A stretch of 64,000 nucleotides of DNA from Mariprofundus sp. KV (GTDB lineage Bacteria; Pseudomonadota; Zetaproteobacteria; Mariprofundales; Mariprofundaceae): positions 1 to 64,000 of the forward strand of contig NZ_VWNB01000014.1 in the NCBI RefSeq assembly GCF_013387475.1. Direction: 5' to 3'. Both the position numbers and the translations under genes were made by a program. Position 1 is the first letter of the stretch; each line of letters opens with the position of its first letter. Under the pieces are notes generated by a model, which saw only the letters and a list, made by a program, of their open reading frames with translations, had not been told where the DNA came from and searched no databases. Shown piece after piece: positions 8,327-16,513 of this stretch.

Positions 8327-8809
8327 ATGCAGATCAGCAACAACAAAGTCGTTTCATTTCACTATACGCTAACCAACGATGCCGGAGAGACTATCGACTC
8401 ATCCAGTGGCTCTTCACCAATGGTCTATCTGCATGGCGCAGAGAATATTATTCCCGGGCTGGAGTCTGCGCTGGATGGAAAAGGTGCCGGTGATGCACTA
8501 AAGGTAACCATTGAGCCGGCAGATGCGTACGGCGAATACAATGCTGCGCTGACTGAAGTTGTACCTGCCGAGATGTTTCAGGGCGTAGAGAAGATCGAAG
8601 TCGGCATGCAGTTCCAGGCCCAGGCCTCCGAGGGTGTTCAGGTGGTGCGTATCGCAGGGGTAGATGGCGATAAAGTGACTGTTGATGGCAATCATCCGCT
8701 GGCTGGCGAGCGCCTGCATTTTGATGTGGCTATTGAAGAGGTGCGTGATGCCAGTGAGCAGGAGTTGGAGCATGGTCATGTGCATAGTGGCGAGGAGTGC
8801 TGCGGCTGA
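8327..8809 (+). CDS. slyD: SlyD-like FKBP-type peptidyl-prolyl isomerase
   Basis: A 160-residue FKBP with the insert-in-flap (IF) chaperone domain typical of SlyD. Features are the FKBP entry VSFHYTLTNDAG, the VYLHGAENIIPGLESAL block, the central IF domain (about residues 70-125), and a short His/Cys-rich tail HGHVHSGEECCG that may bind nickel, much shorter than the tail of E. coli SlyD. The ribosome site AAGGAG lies just before the ATG at 8327. A terminator follows. Confidence 0.88.
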   Translation: MQISNNKVVSFHYTLTNDAGETIDSSSGSSPMVYLHGAENIIPGLESALDGKGAGDALKVTIEPADAYGEYNAALTEVVPAEMFQGVEKIEVGMQFQAQASEGVQVVRIAGVDGDKVTVDGNHPLAGERLHFDVAIEEVRDASEQELEHGHVHSGEECCG

Positions 8810-8840
8810 TTACCCGGCTACAATCATGAATTCATGAAAG

Positions 8841-8870
8841 GGCTGCCCCATTGGGCAGCTCTTTTTTTTT
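8841..8870 (+). terminator. intrinsic terminator after slyD
   Basis: The stem GGCTGCCC / GGGCAGCT with a CATT loop is followed by nine T residues, about 30 bases after the slyD stop. Confidence 0.9.
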
Positions 8871-8945
8871 GTGCAGATGGTTTTTTCATAGTATATGCTT
8901 GCTTCTGTGCTACAGTAACTGGGAGATGAGACGGGGATTTCCGGC

Positions 8946-9575
8946 ATGGCAGGGTTTAAAGTGAAGTGGGTCGGCAAGAAGATTCTCATCGTCGATGATG
9001 ATGAGGTGACACGTATATTCCTTGAATATGCGCTGAATGCGCATGGTTATCCGACCGTGGTTGCTTCAGATTTCGAGGCTGCCAGAGAAGCCATGAATGC
9101 TGACAGTTATGCGCTGGTATTGATGGATCTGGTGTTTGTCGACTCAGCCTATACCGGCTTTGATATTGCCGAATATATCCGTTCGGTCTCTCCTGAGTGC
9201 CCTGTCGTTATTATGACCTCCTATCCAAGTACCGACTCTGCTGTGCAGGCACTGCGAACGAATGCCTCTGACTATCTGCAGAAACCCGTGCATATCGAGG
9301 AGCTGCTGGCCTGTGTGGAGAAGGTGTTGACTGCTTCCGTGGAGGCCAAGCCTTTTGACAGCAGGCTGGCTGGCAAGCTTGGGCTAACAGAGCGGGAGCA
9401 AGATGTGCTGCAACTGCTCTATAAGGGGTGTAGTTATACCGAGATCGGCAAAGCGCTCTCTTTCTCCACATCGACAGCCAAGACCTACGGTAAAAGGATC
9501 TATAAAAAACTTGATGTACAGTCCCGGGGTGAAGCGGTTTATGAGGCAGTGCAGCTTAATCTGATCCGCCACTGA
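8946..9575 (+). CDS. response regulator, receiver plus LuxR-type helix-turn-helix
   Basis: A 209-residue two-component regulator. The receiver (about 12-130) has the acidic pocket VDDDE, a phosphoacceptor aspartate in LVLMDLVF, the threonine/serine in IMTSYPS and the KP dipeptide in LQKPVHI. A NarL/FixJ-type HTH (about 145-205) begins LTEREQDVLQLL. No histidine kinase is adjacent, so the signal is unknown. The ATG at 8946 follows a G-rich site around 8933-8937. A monocistronic unit between two terminator-like gaps. Confidence 0.85.
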   Translation: MAGFKVKWVGKKILIVDDDEVTRIFLEYALNAHGYPTVVASDFEAAREAMNADSYALVLMDLVFVDSAYTGFDIAEYIRSVSPECPVVIMTSYPSTDSAVQALRTNASDYLQKPVHIEELLACVEKVLTASVEAKPFDSRLAGKLGLTEREQDVLQLLYKGCSYTEIGKALSFSTSTAKTYGKRIYKKLDVQSRGEAVYEAVQLNLIRH

Positions 9576-9710
9576 CAGAGCGACTTGCTACGTTCGCTGC
9601 CAACTATTGATCAATAAGATAATAGTTTGATCTATCTGTGTTAAATAGTTCACACACCTGTTTATTGTTGTCGCCACAGGATGGTGCCATTGCATGCGAG
9701 GTGTGAAGTG

Positions 9711-9863
9711 ATGAATAAAAATAGTGTCTATCCATTTCCAAGGCCGTTGTTTGAGCGCTCAACAGAGAGCAGTAAAAAAGCCAGCCATCCAAAAGAGGCG
9801 TCCGAAAAAGCGGAGCTGTCAGAAGCTGGAGAGCGGTCGCAAAACTATAAGATAGCAGTGTAG
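9711..9863 (+). CDS. possible 50-residue protein of unknown function
   Basis: A short frame, MNKNSVYPFPRP onward, rich in Glu, Lys and Ser, with a GAGGTG ribosome-like site at 9699-9704. It has no recognisable domain, no signal peptide and no membrane segment. It sits alone between the response regulator and the converging prmC. Weak evidence; it may not be expressed. Confidence 0.3.
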   Translation: MNKNSVYPFPRPLFERSTESSKKASHPKEASEKAELSEAGERSQNYKIAV

Positions 9864-9893
9864 TTGTGTGTCGGGGCGATGAGGTGTGACAGG

Positions 9894-10730
9894 TTATCCT
9901 GTCCGGTAGAGTCCGCCGCGCAGATGGCCGGCAAGGTCAACGATCTCATTTTTCATCATCAGTCCGGCCGGTGTCGGCGGCAGACCGCAGAGGCCGGTCT
10001 CTACAATGATCACCCCTTCAGGCTTGAGCCACTGAGCCCCTTCTCCAATAATGATGCTAAGAAACTGCATTCCATCTGACTCATCGGTCAAAGCGCCGCG
10101 AGGTTCATGATCCAACTCCGCAGCGAGAGCGTCCATCTCATGCTTGGCTACGTAGGGAGGGTTGGAGATGATGGCATCAAAAGGCCCGTCCTCTTCCTGA
10201 AGTGGCTGCAACATGTCACCGTGGCGGAAGGTGATACGGTCTGAGACATTCAGACGCTCCGCATTGCAGCGGGCAATACGAAGCGCAGCTTCGGATATAT
10301 CGGTGGCGACAATGCGTGCCTGTGGGTATTCACAAGCCAGTGTGATGGCGATGCAGCCGGAGCCGGTGCCGATATCACAGAAGCGGTAAGCCGCATCGCT
10401 GTCCGGGAACTGCTCCAATAGCGCTTCGATCAGGTGTTCGGTTTCAGGACGAGGGATAAGCACATCCGGGCTAACATGGAACGGGCGCGACCAGAACTCC
10501 TTCTCTCCTATGATATAAGCCACAGGCTCACGTTGTTCGCGGCGTTTGATCGCTATCTTAAAAGCGGTTTCAATCGATTCCGGCACCTCATCGAGGGCGC
10601 GGATGATCAGATCGGTGCGGCTGATCTGCCATACGTGCATCAGCAGAATCTCGGCATCTACCCTTGCCGATTCACACCCTGCCTCTGCAAGCTGACTGGC
10701 CGCCTGCCGAATCATCTCGCGGATGTTCAC
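9894..10730 (-). CDS. prmC: peptide chain release factor N5-glutamine methyltransferase
   Basis: An S-adenosylmethionine enzyme that methylates the glutamine of the GGQ motif of release factors. The SAM-binding loop FCDIGTGSGCIAI and the substrate motif ISNPPYV are clear. The GTG at 10730 (product begins VNIREMIRQAASQLAE) is preferred because it lies 4 bases after the prfA stop; the longer frame to 10826 would run far into prfA. Its substrate gene prfA is directly upstream in the same operon. About 278 residues, normal length. Confidence 0.93.
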   Translation of the reverse strand: MNIREMIRQAASQLAEAGCESARVDAEILLMHVWQISRTDLIIRALDEVPESIETAFKIAIKRREQREPVAYIIGEKEFWSRPFHVSPDVLIPRPETEHLIEALLEQFPDSDAAYRFCDIGTGSGCIAITLACEYPQARIVATDISEAALRIARCNAERLNVSDRITFRHGDMLQPLQEEDGPFDAIISNPPYVAKHEMDALAAELDHEPRGALTDESDGMQFLSIIIGEGAQWLKPEGVIIVETGLCGLPPTPAGLMMKNEIVDLAGHLRGGLYRTG

Positions 10731-10734
10731 CCGT

Positions 10735-11808
10735 TTATGAGCCCTGGGCTGCGAGCAGTTCCGCCTGATGGTAGGTGAGGATGGCATCGATGAGTTCGCC
10801 CATATCACCACCGAGAATCTGATCAAGCTTATAGAGGGTGAGATTGATGCGGTGATCGGTCACGCGTCCTTGCGGGAAGTTGTAGGTGCGGATGCGCTCA
10901 GAGCGATCTCCTGAGCCAACCATGCCCTTGCGAGCCTCGGCACGTTCGTTATCGACTTCAGACTGCTCTTTATCATAGATGCGCGCCTGCAGTACCTTCA
11001 TCGCCTGGGCTTTGTTTTTGTGCTGGCTGGACTGATCCTGACAGGTGACCACGATGCCGGTGGGCGCATGGGTGATACGCACGGCCGACTCGGTTTTATT
11101 GACATGCTGACCACCGGCGCCGGAGGCGCGATAGACATCGATGCGGATATCTTCCGGGCGGATATTGATCTCCACCTCTTCAGCAACCGGCAGGATGGCA
11201 ACGGTACAGGCTGAGGTGTGGATGCGGCCGCCGGATTCAGTCTCGGGTACGCGTTGTACACGATGTACACCGGATTCGAATTTGAAACGGGAGAAAACAC
11301 CGTCGCCGGTGATCTGGGCGACGATCTCTTTATAACCACCGACCTCCGACTCACTGGCAGAGAGAACCTCCACCTTGAAACCCTGCGTTTCGGCATAGCG
11401 GCTGTACATGCGGAACAGGCTGCCGGCAAACAGTGCTGCCTCATCACCGCCGGTGCCTGCCCTGACCTCGAGAATAATATCGCGCGCATCATTCGGATCT
11501 TTGGGCAGCAGCAGAATAGAGAGCTTCTCATCGCTCTCTTTCATGGCACTTTTTAGCTCAAGAATCTCCTCTTCTGCCAGCGCCTTAAGCTCGGGATCAC
11601 ATTCGGCATCCGCAATCATCTCGCGGTTATCGGCCAGCTGTTGCGCAAGCTGCAGATAGCGGGCCGCTTCATCAGCAACAGGTTCGATTTCAGAGTATTC
11701 ACGGGAGAGCTGGATGAATCGTTTGTTGTCAGATGTGACGTCAGGGTCGGAGAGCAGGATAGCGATCTCTTCGCGGCGGTGCAGGATATTATCCAGACGA
11801 TTGTTCAT
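10735..11808 (-). CDS. prfA: peptide chain release factor 1
   Basis: The class I release factor for UAA and UAG stop codons. The GGQ motif that triggers peptidyl-tRNA hydrolysis is present in [16 protein letters not shown], and the codon-recognition region lies earlier. The ATG at 11808 ([11 protein letters not shown]) has AAGGGGAAG just upstream and overlaps the hemA end by 20 bases; an in-frame ATG at 11823 is less well placed. Part of the hemA-prfA-prmC operon found in many Proteobacteria. Confidence 0.96.
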   Translation of the reverse strand: MNNRLDNILHRREEIAILLSDPDVTSDNKRFIQLSREYSEIEPVADEAARYLQLAQQLADNREMIADAECDPELKALAEEEILELKSAMKESDEKLSILLLPKDPNDARDIILEVRAGTGGDEAALFAGSLFRMYSRYAETQGFKVEVLSASESEVGGYKEIVAQITGDGVFSRFKFESGVHRVQRVPETESGGRIHTSACTVAILPVAEEVEINIRPEDIRIDVYRASGAGGQHVNKTESAVRITHAPTGIVVTCQDQSSQHKNKAQAMKVLQARIYDKEQSEVDNERAEARKGMVGSGDRSERIRTYNFPQGRVTDHRINLTLYKLDQILGGDMGELIDAILTYHQAELLAAQGS

Positions 11809-13105
11809 TCTTCCCCTTGGCATGGGTGAGTGTGGATGGCGTTAACTCAAGGTCAAACAGCCGTTTTGCCGCACCCATCAGCAGATCTCCTTCAATGTCA
11901 TCAGGCAGAACCTTCAGTGTTTGCAGGGTCGGATGCATGTAACGTTTCATCAGCGCTTTACTGAAACGCTCCACCGCTTCGATCTGCGATGCATCAAGAT
12001 CTTTCATGTAACGCAGCGCTTTCTCCATCTCCTCGCGGCGGCGCAGCTCCATCTGCTGCTGGATGGAGCGGATCAGTGGAACCGATTCGAGGGATTTCAA
12101 CCAGGAGAGGAATGAGAGTGCCTCCTCTTCAATGATTTCACGTGCCTGCTCCGCCTCATGCTGACGATGTTCGACATTGCCCTGCACAACCTGTTGCAGA
12201 TCGTCGATATCGTAGAGGTAGGCACCATCAATATCACCAATACGCGGATCGATATCACGCGGTACTGCAATATCGACGAGGAACATCGGGCGTCCCTTAC
12301 GTTTTTTCATCGCTTTCTGAACGGTCTCGGGCAGCAGTACAAAGGTGCTGGCTCCGGTACTGGAGAGCACAATATCAGCGGCATCGAGGTAATCGGGAAG
12401 CTGATCGAGTGTGAGGGCATGGCCTTCAAACTCCATGGCCAGATTCTGGGCACGCTCAAGTGTGCGGTTGGCAACCAGAATATCTGAGCAGCCATTGCCT
12501 CTGAGGTGGCGGGCAGCAAGCTCAGCCATCTCACCGGCACCCATCAACAGCACTGTTTTGCCAGCCAGATCGCCAAAGATGTGGCGCGCCAGCTCAACGG
12601 CACAGGAGGAGATATTCACCGCCTGCTTGCCGATCTCGGTCTCACTGCGGGCCCGTTTGGCCGCTGCAAAGGTGGATTGATACAGTCTGTGCAGGACATG
12701 ACCTGCAGTGTTGGATGTCAGTGCATGCTCATAGGAGGTTTTAACCTGACCGAGAATCTGCGGCTCACCGAGTACCAGTGAATCCAGTCCTGAAGCGACA
12801 CAGAAGAGATGCCGGATCGCCTCATCGGTGGTGTAGGAGTAGAGGTGCTCACACACCTGCTCCAGACTCATCTTGGCTTTTTCAGCAAACCACTCATGGA
12901 CAGCAGCAATGGCGGCATCGGGATCATGGGTCACCACAGTCATCTCAACACGGTTGCAGGTGGAGAGCAGTGCGGCCTCACGAATAGCAGGATGAGCAAT
13001 GCGCTGCTTAAGAATGTCGGCAATATCGGTTTCGGAAACAGCCAGCCTCTCCCGCAAGGCGACGGGGGCAGTTTTATGATTCAGGCCAATATGACAGATA
13101 CGCAT
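11789..13105 (-). CDS. hemA: glutamyl-tRNA reductase
   Basis: The first committed enzyme of C5 tetrapyrrole synthesis, reducing Glu-tRNA to glutamate-1-semialdehyde with NADPH. It begins [15 protein letters not shown], carries the catalytic cysteine in [10 protein letters not shown], a Rossmann NADPH domain ([17 protein letters not shown]) and the C-terminal dimerisation domain. Length 438 is slightly longer than average. First gene of the operon leading to prfA and prmC; a JAB-like gene ends 10 bases upstream and may belong to the same transcript. Confidence 0.96.
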   Translation of the reverse strand: MRICHIGLNHKTAPVALRERLAVSETDIADILKQRIAHPAIREAALLSTCNRVEMTVVTHDPDAAIAAVHEWFAEKAKMSLEQVCEHLYSYTTDEAIRHLFCVASGLDSLVLGEPQILGQVKTSYEHALTSNTAGHVLHRLYQSTFAAAKRARSETEIGKQAVNISSCAVELARHIFGDLAGKTVLLMGAGEMAELAARHLRGNGCSDILVANRTLERAQNLAMEFEGHALTLDQLPDYLDAADIVLSSTGASTFVLLPETVQKAMKKRKGRPMFLVDIAVPRDIDPRIGDIDGAYLYDIDDLQQVVQGNVEHRQHEAEQAREIIEEEALSFLSWLKSLESVPLIRSIQQQMELRRREEMEKALRYMKDLDASQIEAVERFSKALMKRYMHPTLQTLKVLPDDIEGDLLMGAAKRLFDLELTPSTLTHAKGKNEQSSG

Positions 13106-13115
13106 GGGCGAAAGC

Positions 13116-13565
13116 TTAACGGTTTGAAGATTGTGGGTACAGGTCGCTCTCTTCCAGCATGTTCAGCGGCTGTGGTTGAGTGAGCGCCAGATCAGAGAAA
13201 AGCAGGGCATCCATGCGGCCCTGATGGCCAAGATCGAGAAGCAGGTAATAATCGGGTGCAGCTCCCAAACGTGATTGACACAGGCTGCTTAGCTCCGCAA
13301 TCAACTGCAGATCAGGCTCACTATCGGGGCCGGAAGAGAGATAGATGCCTCTGGTTTGCGTTTGGCTGCCTGTCAGATGTGTCAATTTGTCGCCATCATT
13401 TGTTACAAAATTCGTGACAGGAAGGGCCGATTCTATCATATTCTCGCCGCCTGCAAGCAAGCCACAACACGGTTTCGGGTCTGAAACAAGGGCTTGATGA
13501 AGTAGTTGTTGCATGCAGTGGCGTTGAATAAATATCTCTTTGCCGGGTGAAATCGAAGGATTCAT
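13116..13565 (-). CDS. JAB/MPN-like protein without the JAMM metal motif
   Basis: A 149-residue protein of uncertain function. Its N-terminal half looks like a JAB1/MPN (Mov34) domain: a helix followed by PKPCCGLLAGG, where active members have ECCGLL-type sequence. Where active enzymes carry H-x-H then S and D, this one has GIYLSSGPDSEPD, so the zinc histidines appear to be missing while the following S and D positions may persist. Inactive MPN-like scaffolds are known, but the link here is inference. It lies 10 bases upstream of hemA, on the same strand. Confidence 0.5.
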   Translation of the reverse strand: MNPSISPGKEIFIQRHCMQQLLHQALVSDPKPCCGLLAGGENMIESALPVTNFVTNDGDKLTHLTGSQTQTRGIYLSSGPDSEPDLQLIAELSSLCQSRLGAAPDYYLLLDLGHQGRMDALLFSDLALTQPQPLNMLEESDLYPQSSNR

Positions 13566-13592
13566 CGGCCAAGGATAAAAGCTTAACTGAGA

Positions 13593-13621
13593 CAGTCAAT
13601 TATGAGCATTATAATTGACTG
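13593..13621. promoter_or_regulatory. 11-bp inverted repeat in the divergent promoter region
   Basis: CAGTCAATTAT and its exact reverse complement ATAATTGACTG flank a 7-base spacer, in the gap between the leftward JAB-like/hemA unit and the rightward M23 peptidase. TATAAT lies inside it at 13610-13615. It could be an operator or overlapping divergent promoters; no regulator can be named. Confidence 0.4.
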
Positions 13622-13671
13622 GCCGTTGAAGGACGGCTTAACAGATGAGTTGGTAACAGTATGGGGGCTTT

Positions 13672-14619
13672 TTGCAGAAACTGAAAAAACAGCTGGTCTT
13701 CTCCGCATCTTCTACAGGCCGGATCTTTGGTGTTGTCTTCAGCCGCAAGGTTGCTGTGGCAGGAATAGCTTTGTTCTCTGCGGCGCTGCTGTTTGGTGGC
13801 TGGGGCGTTTATAGCGTTTCGCAAACATCGCAGTTGAAACTTGCCCTGAAACAGACACAGGTCGCCCTGGATTATGCGCAGTTGAATAAAGCGCAGGAGC
13901 TGGCTTCGCTGCAGTTGAAGCTGGATGCCGATCAGCAGAAGATGGCTGTCTATGCACGCACACTGGGTCAGATGCAGGCGCGTATCTCACGTCTTGATCA
14001 GTTGGGCAGCAAACTGGTTGATGTGGCCTCGCTGGATCGTTCCGAATTTGATTTTGGACTGGAGCCCGCTTTTGGTGGCCCCCGCGAGCCGAAATCTGAA
14101 TCAGTTAATATTGAAGCCGGGCTGCACGAAACCATGGCGCAACTTGATGGTCGCCTGAGCCAGCTCGGTGCCCAGCTTACCGCTGTTGACTATATGCTTG
14201 AGAAGAAGCGTGACGCGCAGAGTGCCCGCCCGCATGCATGGCCAACCGAAGGTGGCTGGATCAGCTCCCGTTTCGGGCCTCGTATCAACCCTTTCAGTGG
14301 TAATCCTTCCCAGCACTATGGCGTGGATATCGCCAACCGTTACGGCGCTCCGATTCTGGCAGCCAGCCGTGGCGTTGTGACCTTTGCCGGTAAAATGCCC
14401 GATTTCGGATATGTGGTAGATATTGAACATGGTCACGGCTACAAAACACGTTACGGCCATATGGGCAGTCTGGCGGTCAAGATCGGTGATGTGGTAGAGC
14501 ACAGTCATCTGCTCGGACGTATCGGCTCCACCGGTCACTCCACCGGCCCGCACCTGCATTACGAAGTGCGTCGTCACGGCAAATTGATCAACCCTCGTTC
14601 ATTCCTGCCTCGCGGCTGA
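13672..14619 (+). CDS. M23-family (LytM) peptidase, membrane-anchored
   Basis: A 315-residue envelope protein: a single N-terminal membrane segment (about residues 20-45), a coiled-coil region (about 50-115), and a C-terminal M23 domain (about 200-310). The zinc ligands are visible as H and D in HYGVDIAN and the HxH in GPHLHYEV, so it should be an active endopeptidase on peptidoglycan, unlike degenerate activators such as EnvC. The start is a TTG at 13672 behind GGGGG (13663-13667); no in-frame ATG is near. A terminator follows 24 bases after the stop. Confidence 0.85.
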   Translation: MQKLKKQLVFSASSTGRIFGVVFSRKVAVAGIALFSAALLFGGWGVYSVSQTSQLKLALKQTQVALDYAQLNKAQELASLQLKLDADQQKMAVYARTLGQMQARISRLDQLGSKLVDVASLDRSEFDFGLEPAFGGPREPKSESVNIEAGLHETMAQLDGRLSQLGAQLTAVDYMLEKKRDAQSARPHAWPTEGGWISSRFGPRINPFSGNPSQHYGVDIANRYGAPILAASRGVVTFAGKMPDFGYVVDIEHGHGYKTRYGHMGSLAVKIGDVVEHSHLLGRIGSTGHSTGPHLHYEVRRHGKLINPRSFLPRG

Positions 14620-14642
14620 ATATCTAACTAAACATTTATAAT

Positions 14643-14677
14643 AAAGCGGCCACATCTTGTGATGGGCCGCTTTTTTT
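14643..14677 (+). terminator. intrinsic terminator after the M23 peptidase gene
   Basis: The arms AAAGCGGCC and GGCCGCTTT enclose a loop CACATCTTGTGATG and are followed by a T run. The loop is nearly identical to that of the terminator at 16459-16498. Confidence 0.9.
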
Positions 14678-14743
14678 GTGTGTTAGATGAGAAGGGCACA
14701 TTAGCAAAAATGGTCTACACTCACCTAAATGAGTGTCTGCTTC

Positions 14744-16425
14744 CGGCCCAGAGTGTGTGAAAACGCTGATCAATAATGGTATAATTATCTCACAACATCT
14801 TGTGGGGTATTTTCATGAAACGAGTTGTTATTGGAGAAAGTCGCAGCCAGAGCACGCTGTTTCCAGAGTTGCTGGATGATTATGTGGCTGAAGACAATCC
14901 AGTTCGCGTGATTGATGTTTTTGTCGACGAGTTGGACATGCGTGAGTTGGGTTTCAGTGGTGTGGATCCGCAGGCAACAGGCCGCCCCGCATATCATCCT
15001 GCGATGTTGTTGAAACTTTATGTTTACGGATACCTGAACCGAATCCAATCAAGCCGTCGCCTTGAGCGCGAAAGTCAGCGCAATGTTGAGGTGATGTGGC
15101 TGACCGGTCGGCTAATGCCGGATTTCAAAACGATAGCAGACTTCCGCAAAGATAATGGCAAGGCGATACAAAACGTCTGTCGCGAGTTTGTGGTGTTATG
15201 CCGGAAGCTGAATCTTCTCACTGAATCAATGGTGGCCATTGATGGCAGTAAATTCAAAGCAGTGAATGCTAGGGACAAGAACTTTACCCAAGCCAAAATG
15301 AAACGTCGGATGGATGATATTGATAAAAGCATCGACGAATATATGCGGCAGCTTGATACGGCAGACCGACAGGAAGAACGGATACGGCAAGCCGATACAG
15401 GCAGACTGAAAGATAAGATTGCCAAGCTGAAAGACGAGATGAAACGGCTGAAGAAACTGAATGCCGAGATGCTGAAACAGCCAGATAAACAAATATCTCT
15501 AACTGATCCCGATGCCCGTTCCATGAAAACCAGAGGCAACGGCATTGTTGGCTACAACGTCCAGACAGCAGTTGATGTTAAGAACCACCTGATTGTGGAG
15601 CATGAGGTCACGAACAATGGCAGCGATCGAGGGCAACTATCCAGCATGGCAAAGAAAGCTCGTCAGAGCATGGGGCTGGAGAAGTTGGAGGTCGTTGCGG
15701 ATCGTGGCTACTTCAAGAGTGAGGAGATCAAAGCATGCGACGATGCCGGCATCATAACGTACCTACCGGAAGCAATTACATCGCGCGGTCGAAAAAATGG
15801 AACGTTCACCAGGCAGGACTTCCGTTATTTGCCTGAGACTGACGAATATCTATGCCCATCTGGTGAACGTCTGTACTGGCATTTTACAACCAAAGAAAGC
15901 GGAAGGTTTTTGCGTTCATACTGGAATCGCGCTGCCTGCCGGAGCTGCGCAATCAAAGAACAATGTTCTCCCAGCCCTGAACGCAGAGTCCGGCGCTGGG
16001 AGCATGAGACGGTGTTGGAAGCGATGAAGCTCAGGCTTAAGCTGAAAGACGATGCTATGCGTATACGCAGGCAAACGGTTGAACACCCCTTTGGAACGAT
16101 CAAGGCATGGATGGGTGCAACTCACTTCCTGACCAGAACGATGGATCGGGTCAGCACGGAAATGAGCATGCATGTGCTCGCATATAATTTGAAACGGGTC
16201 ATCAACATGATGGGCGTCAGGGGACTGGTACAGGCGATCCGCGCCTGAGCCTCTTCTCAGCTCCTATATCTGCTGGAATCCGCCTTAATCGAGCATGGAA
16301 AGTCCCATATCCCTCTTCAGATTGATATGAATCAGTAAACACAAAAAAACGACTCTATCTGGGGCCTCTTGCTCGGTTGAGATAAACCTTAACCCCAGAG
16401 CTGCGTTTTCACACACTCTGGGCCG
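14744..16425 (+). mobile_element. complete IS1182-family insertion sequence
   Basis: About 1.68 kb bounded by perfect 23-bp terminal inverted repeats: the left end (14744-14766) begins CGGCCCAGAGTG and the right end (16403-16425) is its exact complement. It holds one intact transposase gene. An extended -10 box (TGGTATAAT, 14777-14785) likely drives the transposase. I see no obvious direct target repeat next to the ends. It sits between the terminator of the M23 gene and the terminator of maeB, so no gene is broken. Confidence 0.9.
14815..16248 (+). CDS. IS1182-family DDE transposase
   Basis: A 477-residue transposase with the N-terminal DUF772-type region (AYHPAMLLKLYVYGYLNRI) and a DDE catalytic core: first aspartate in MVAIDGSKF, second in VVADRGYF, glutamate in QTVEHPFGTIK. 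A central coiled-coil rich in Lys, Asp and Glu (about residues 160-225) and a cysteine-containing segment (CPSGE, CRSCAIKEQC) fit the family. The ATG at 14815 follows GGGG at 14803-14806. The frame is uninterrupted, so the element may still be active. Confidence 0.93.
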   Translation: MKRVVIGESRSQSTLFPELLDDYVAEDNPVRVIDVFVDELDMRELGFSGVDPQATGRPAYHPAMLLKLYVYGYLNRIQSSRRLERESQRNVEVMWLTGRLMPDFKTIADFRKDNGKAIQNVCREFVVLCRKLNLLTESMVAIDGSKFKAVNARDKNFTQAKMKRRMDDIDKSIDEYMRQLDTADRQEERIRQADTGRLKDKIAKLKDEMKRLKKLNAEMLKQPDKQISLTDPDARSMKTRGNGIVGYNVQTAVDVKNHLIVEHEVTNNGSDRGQLSSMAKKARQSMGLEKLEVVADRGYFKSEEIKACDDAGIITYLPEAITSRGRKNGTFTRQDFRYLPETDEYLCPSGERLYWHFTTKESGRFLRSYWNRAACRSCAIKEQCSPSPERRVRRWEHETVLEAMKLRLKLKDDAMRIRRQTVEHPFGTIKAWMGATHFLTRTMDRVSTEMSMHVLAYNLKRVINMMGVRGLVQAIRA

Positions 16426-16458
16426 TTAGCAGCCATTCGTTAAGCTTTCGCAGTGAAT

Positions 16459-16498
16459 AAAAAAGGCGACCACATCTTGCGATGGGTCGCCTTTTTTT
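16459..16498. terminator. bidirectional intrinsic terminator at the maeB end
   Basis: The arms AAAAGGCGACC and GGTCGCCTTTT surround the loop ACATCTTGCGATG, with A and T runs on both sides. It lies 16 bases beyond the maeB stop on the minus strand. Confidence 0.9.
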
Positions 16499-16513
16499 GT
16501 GTGGCTACTGAAC

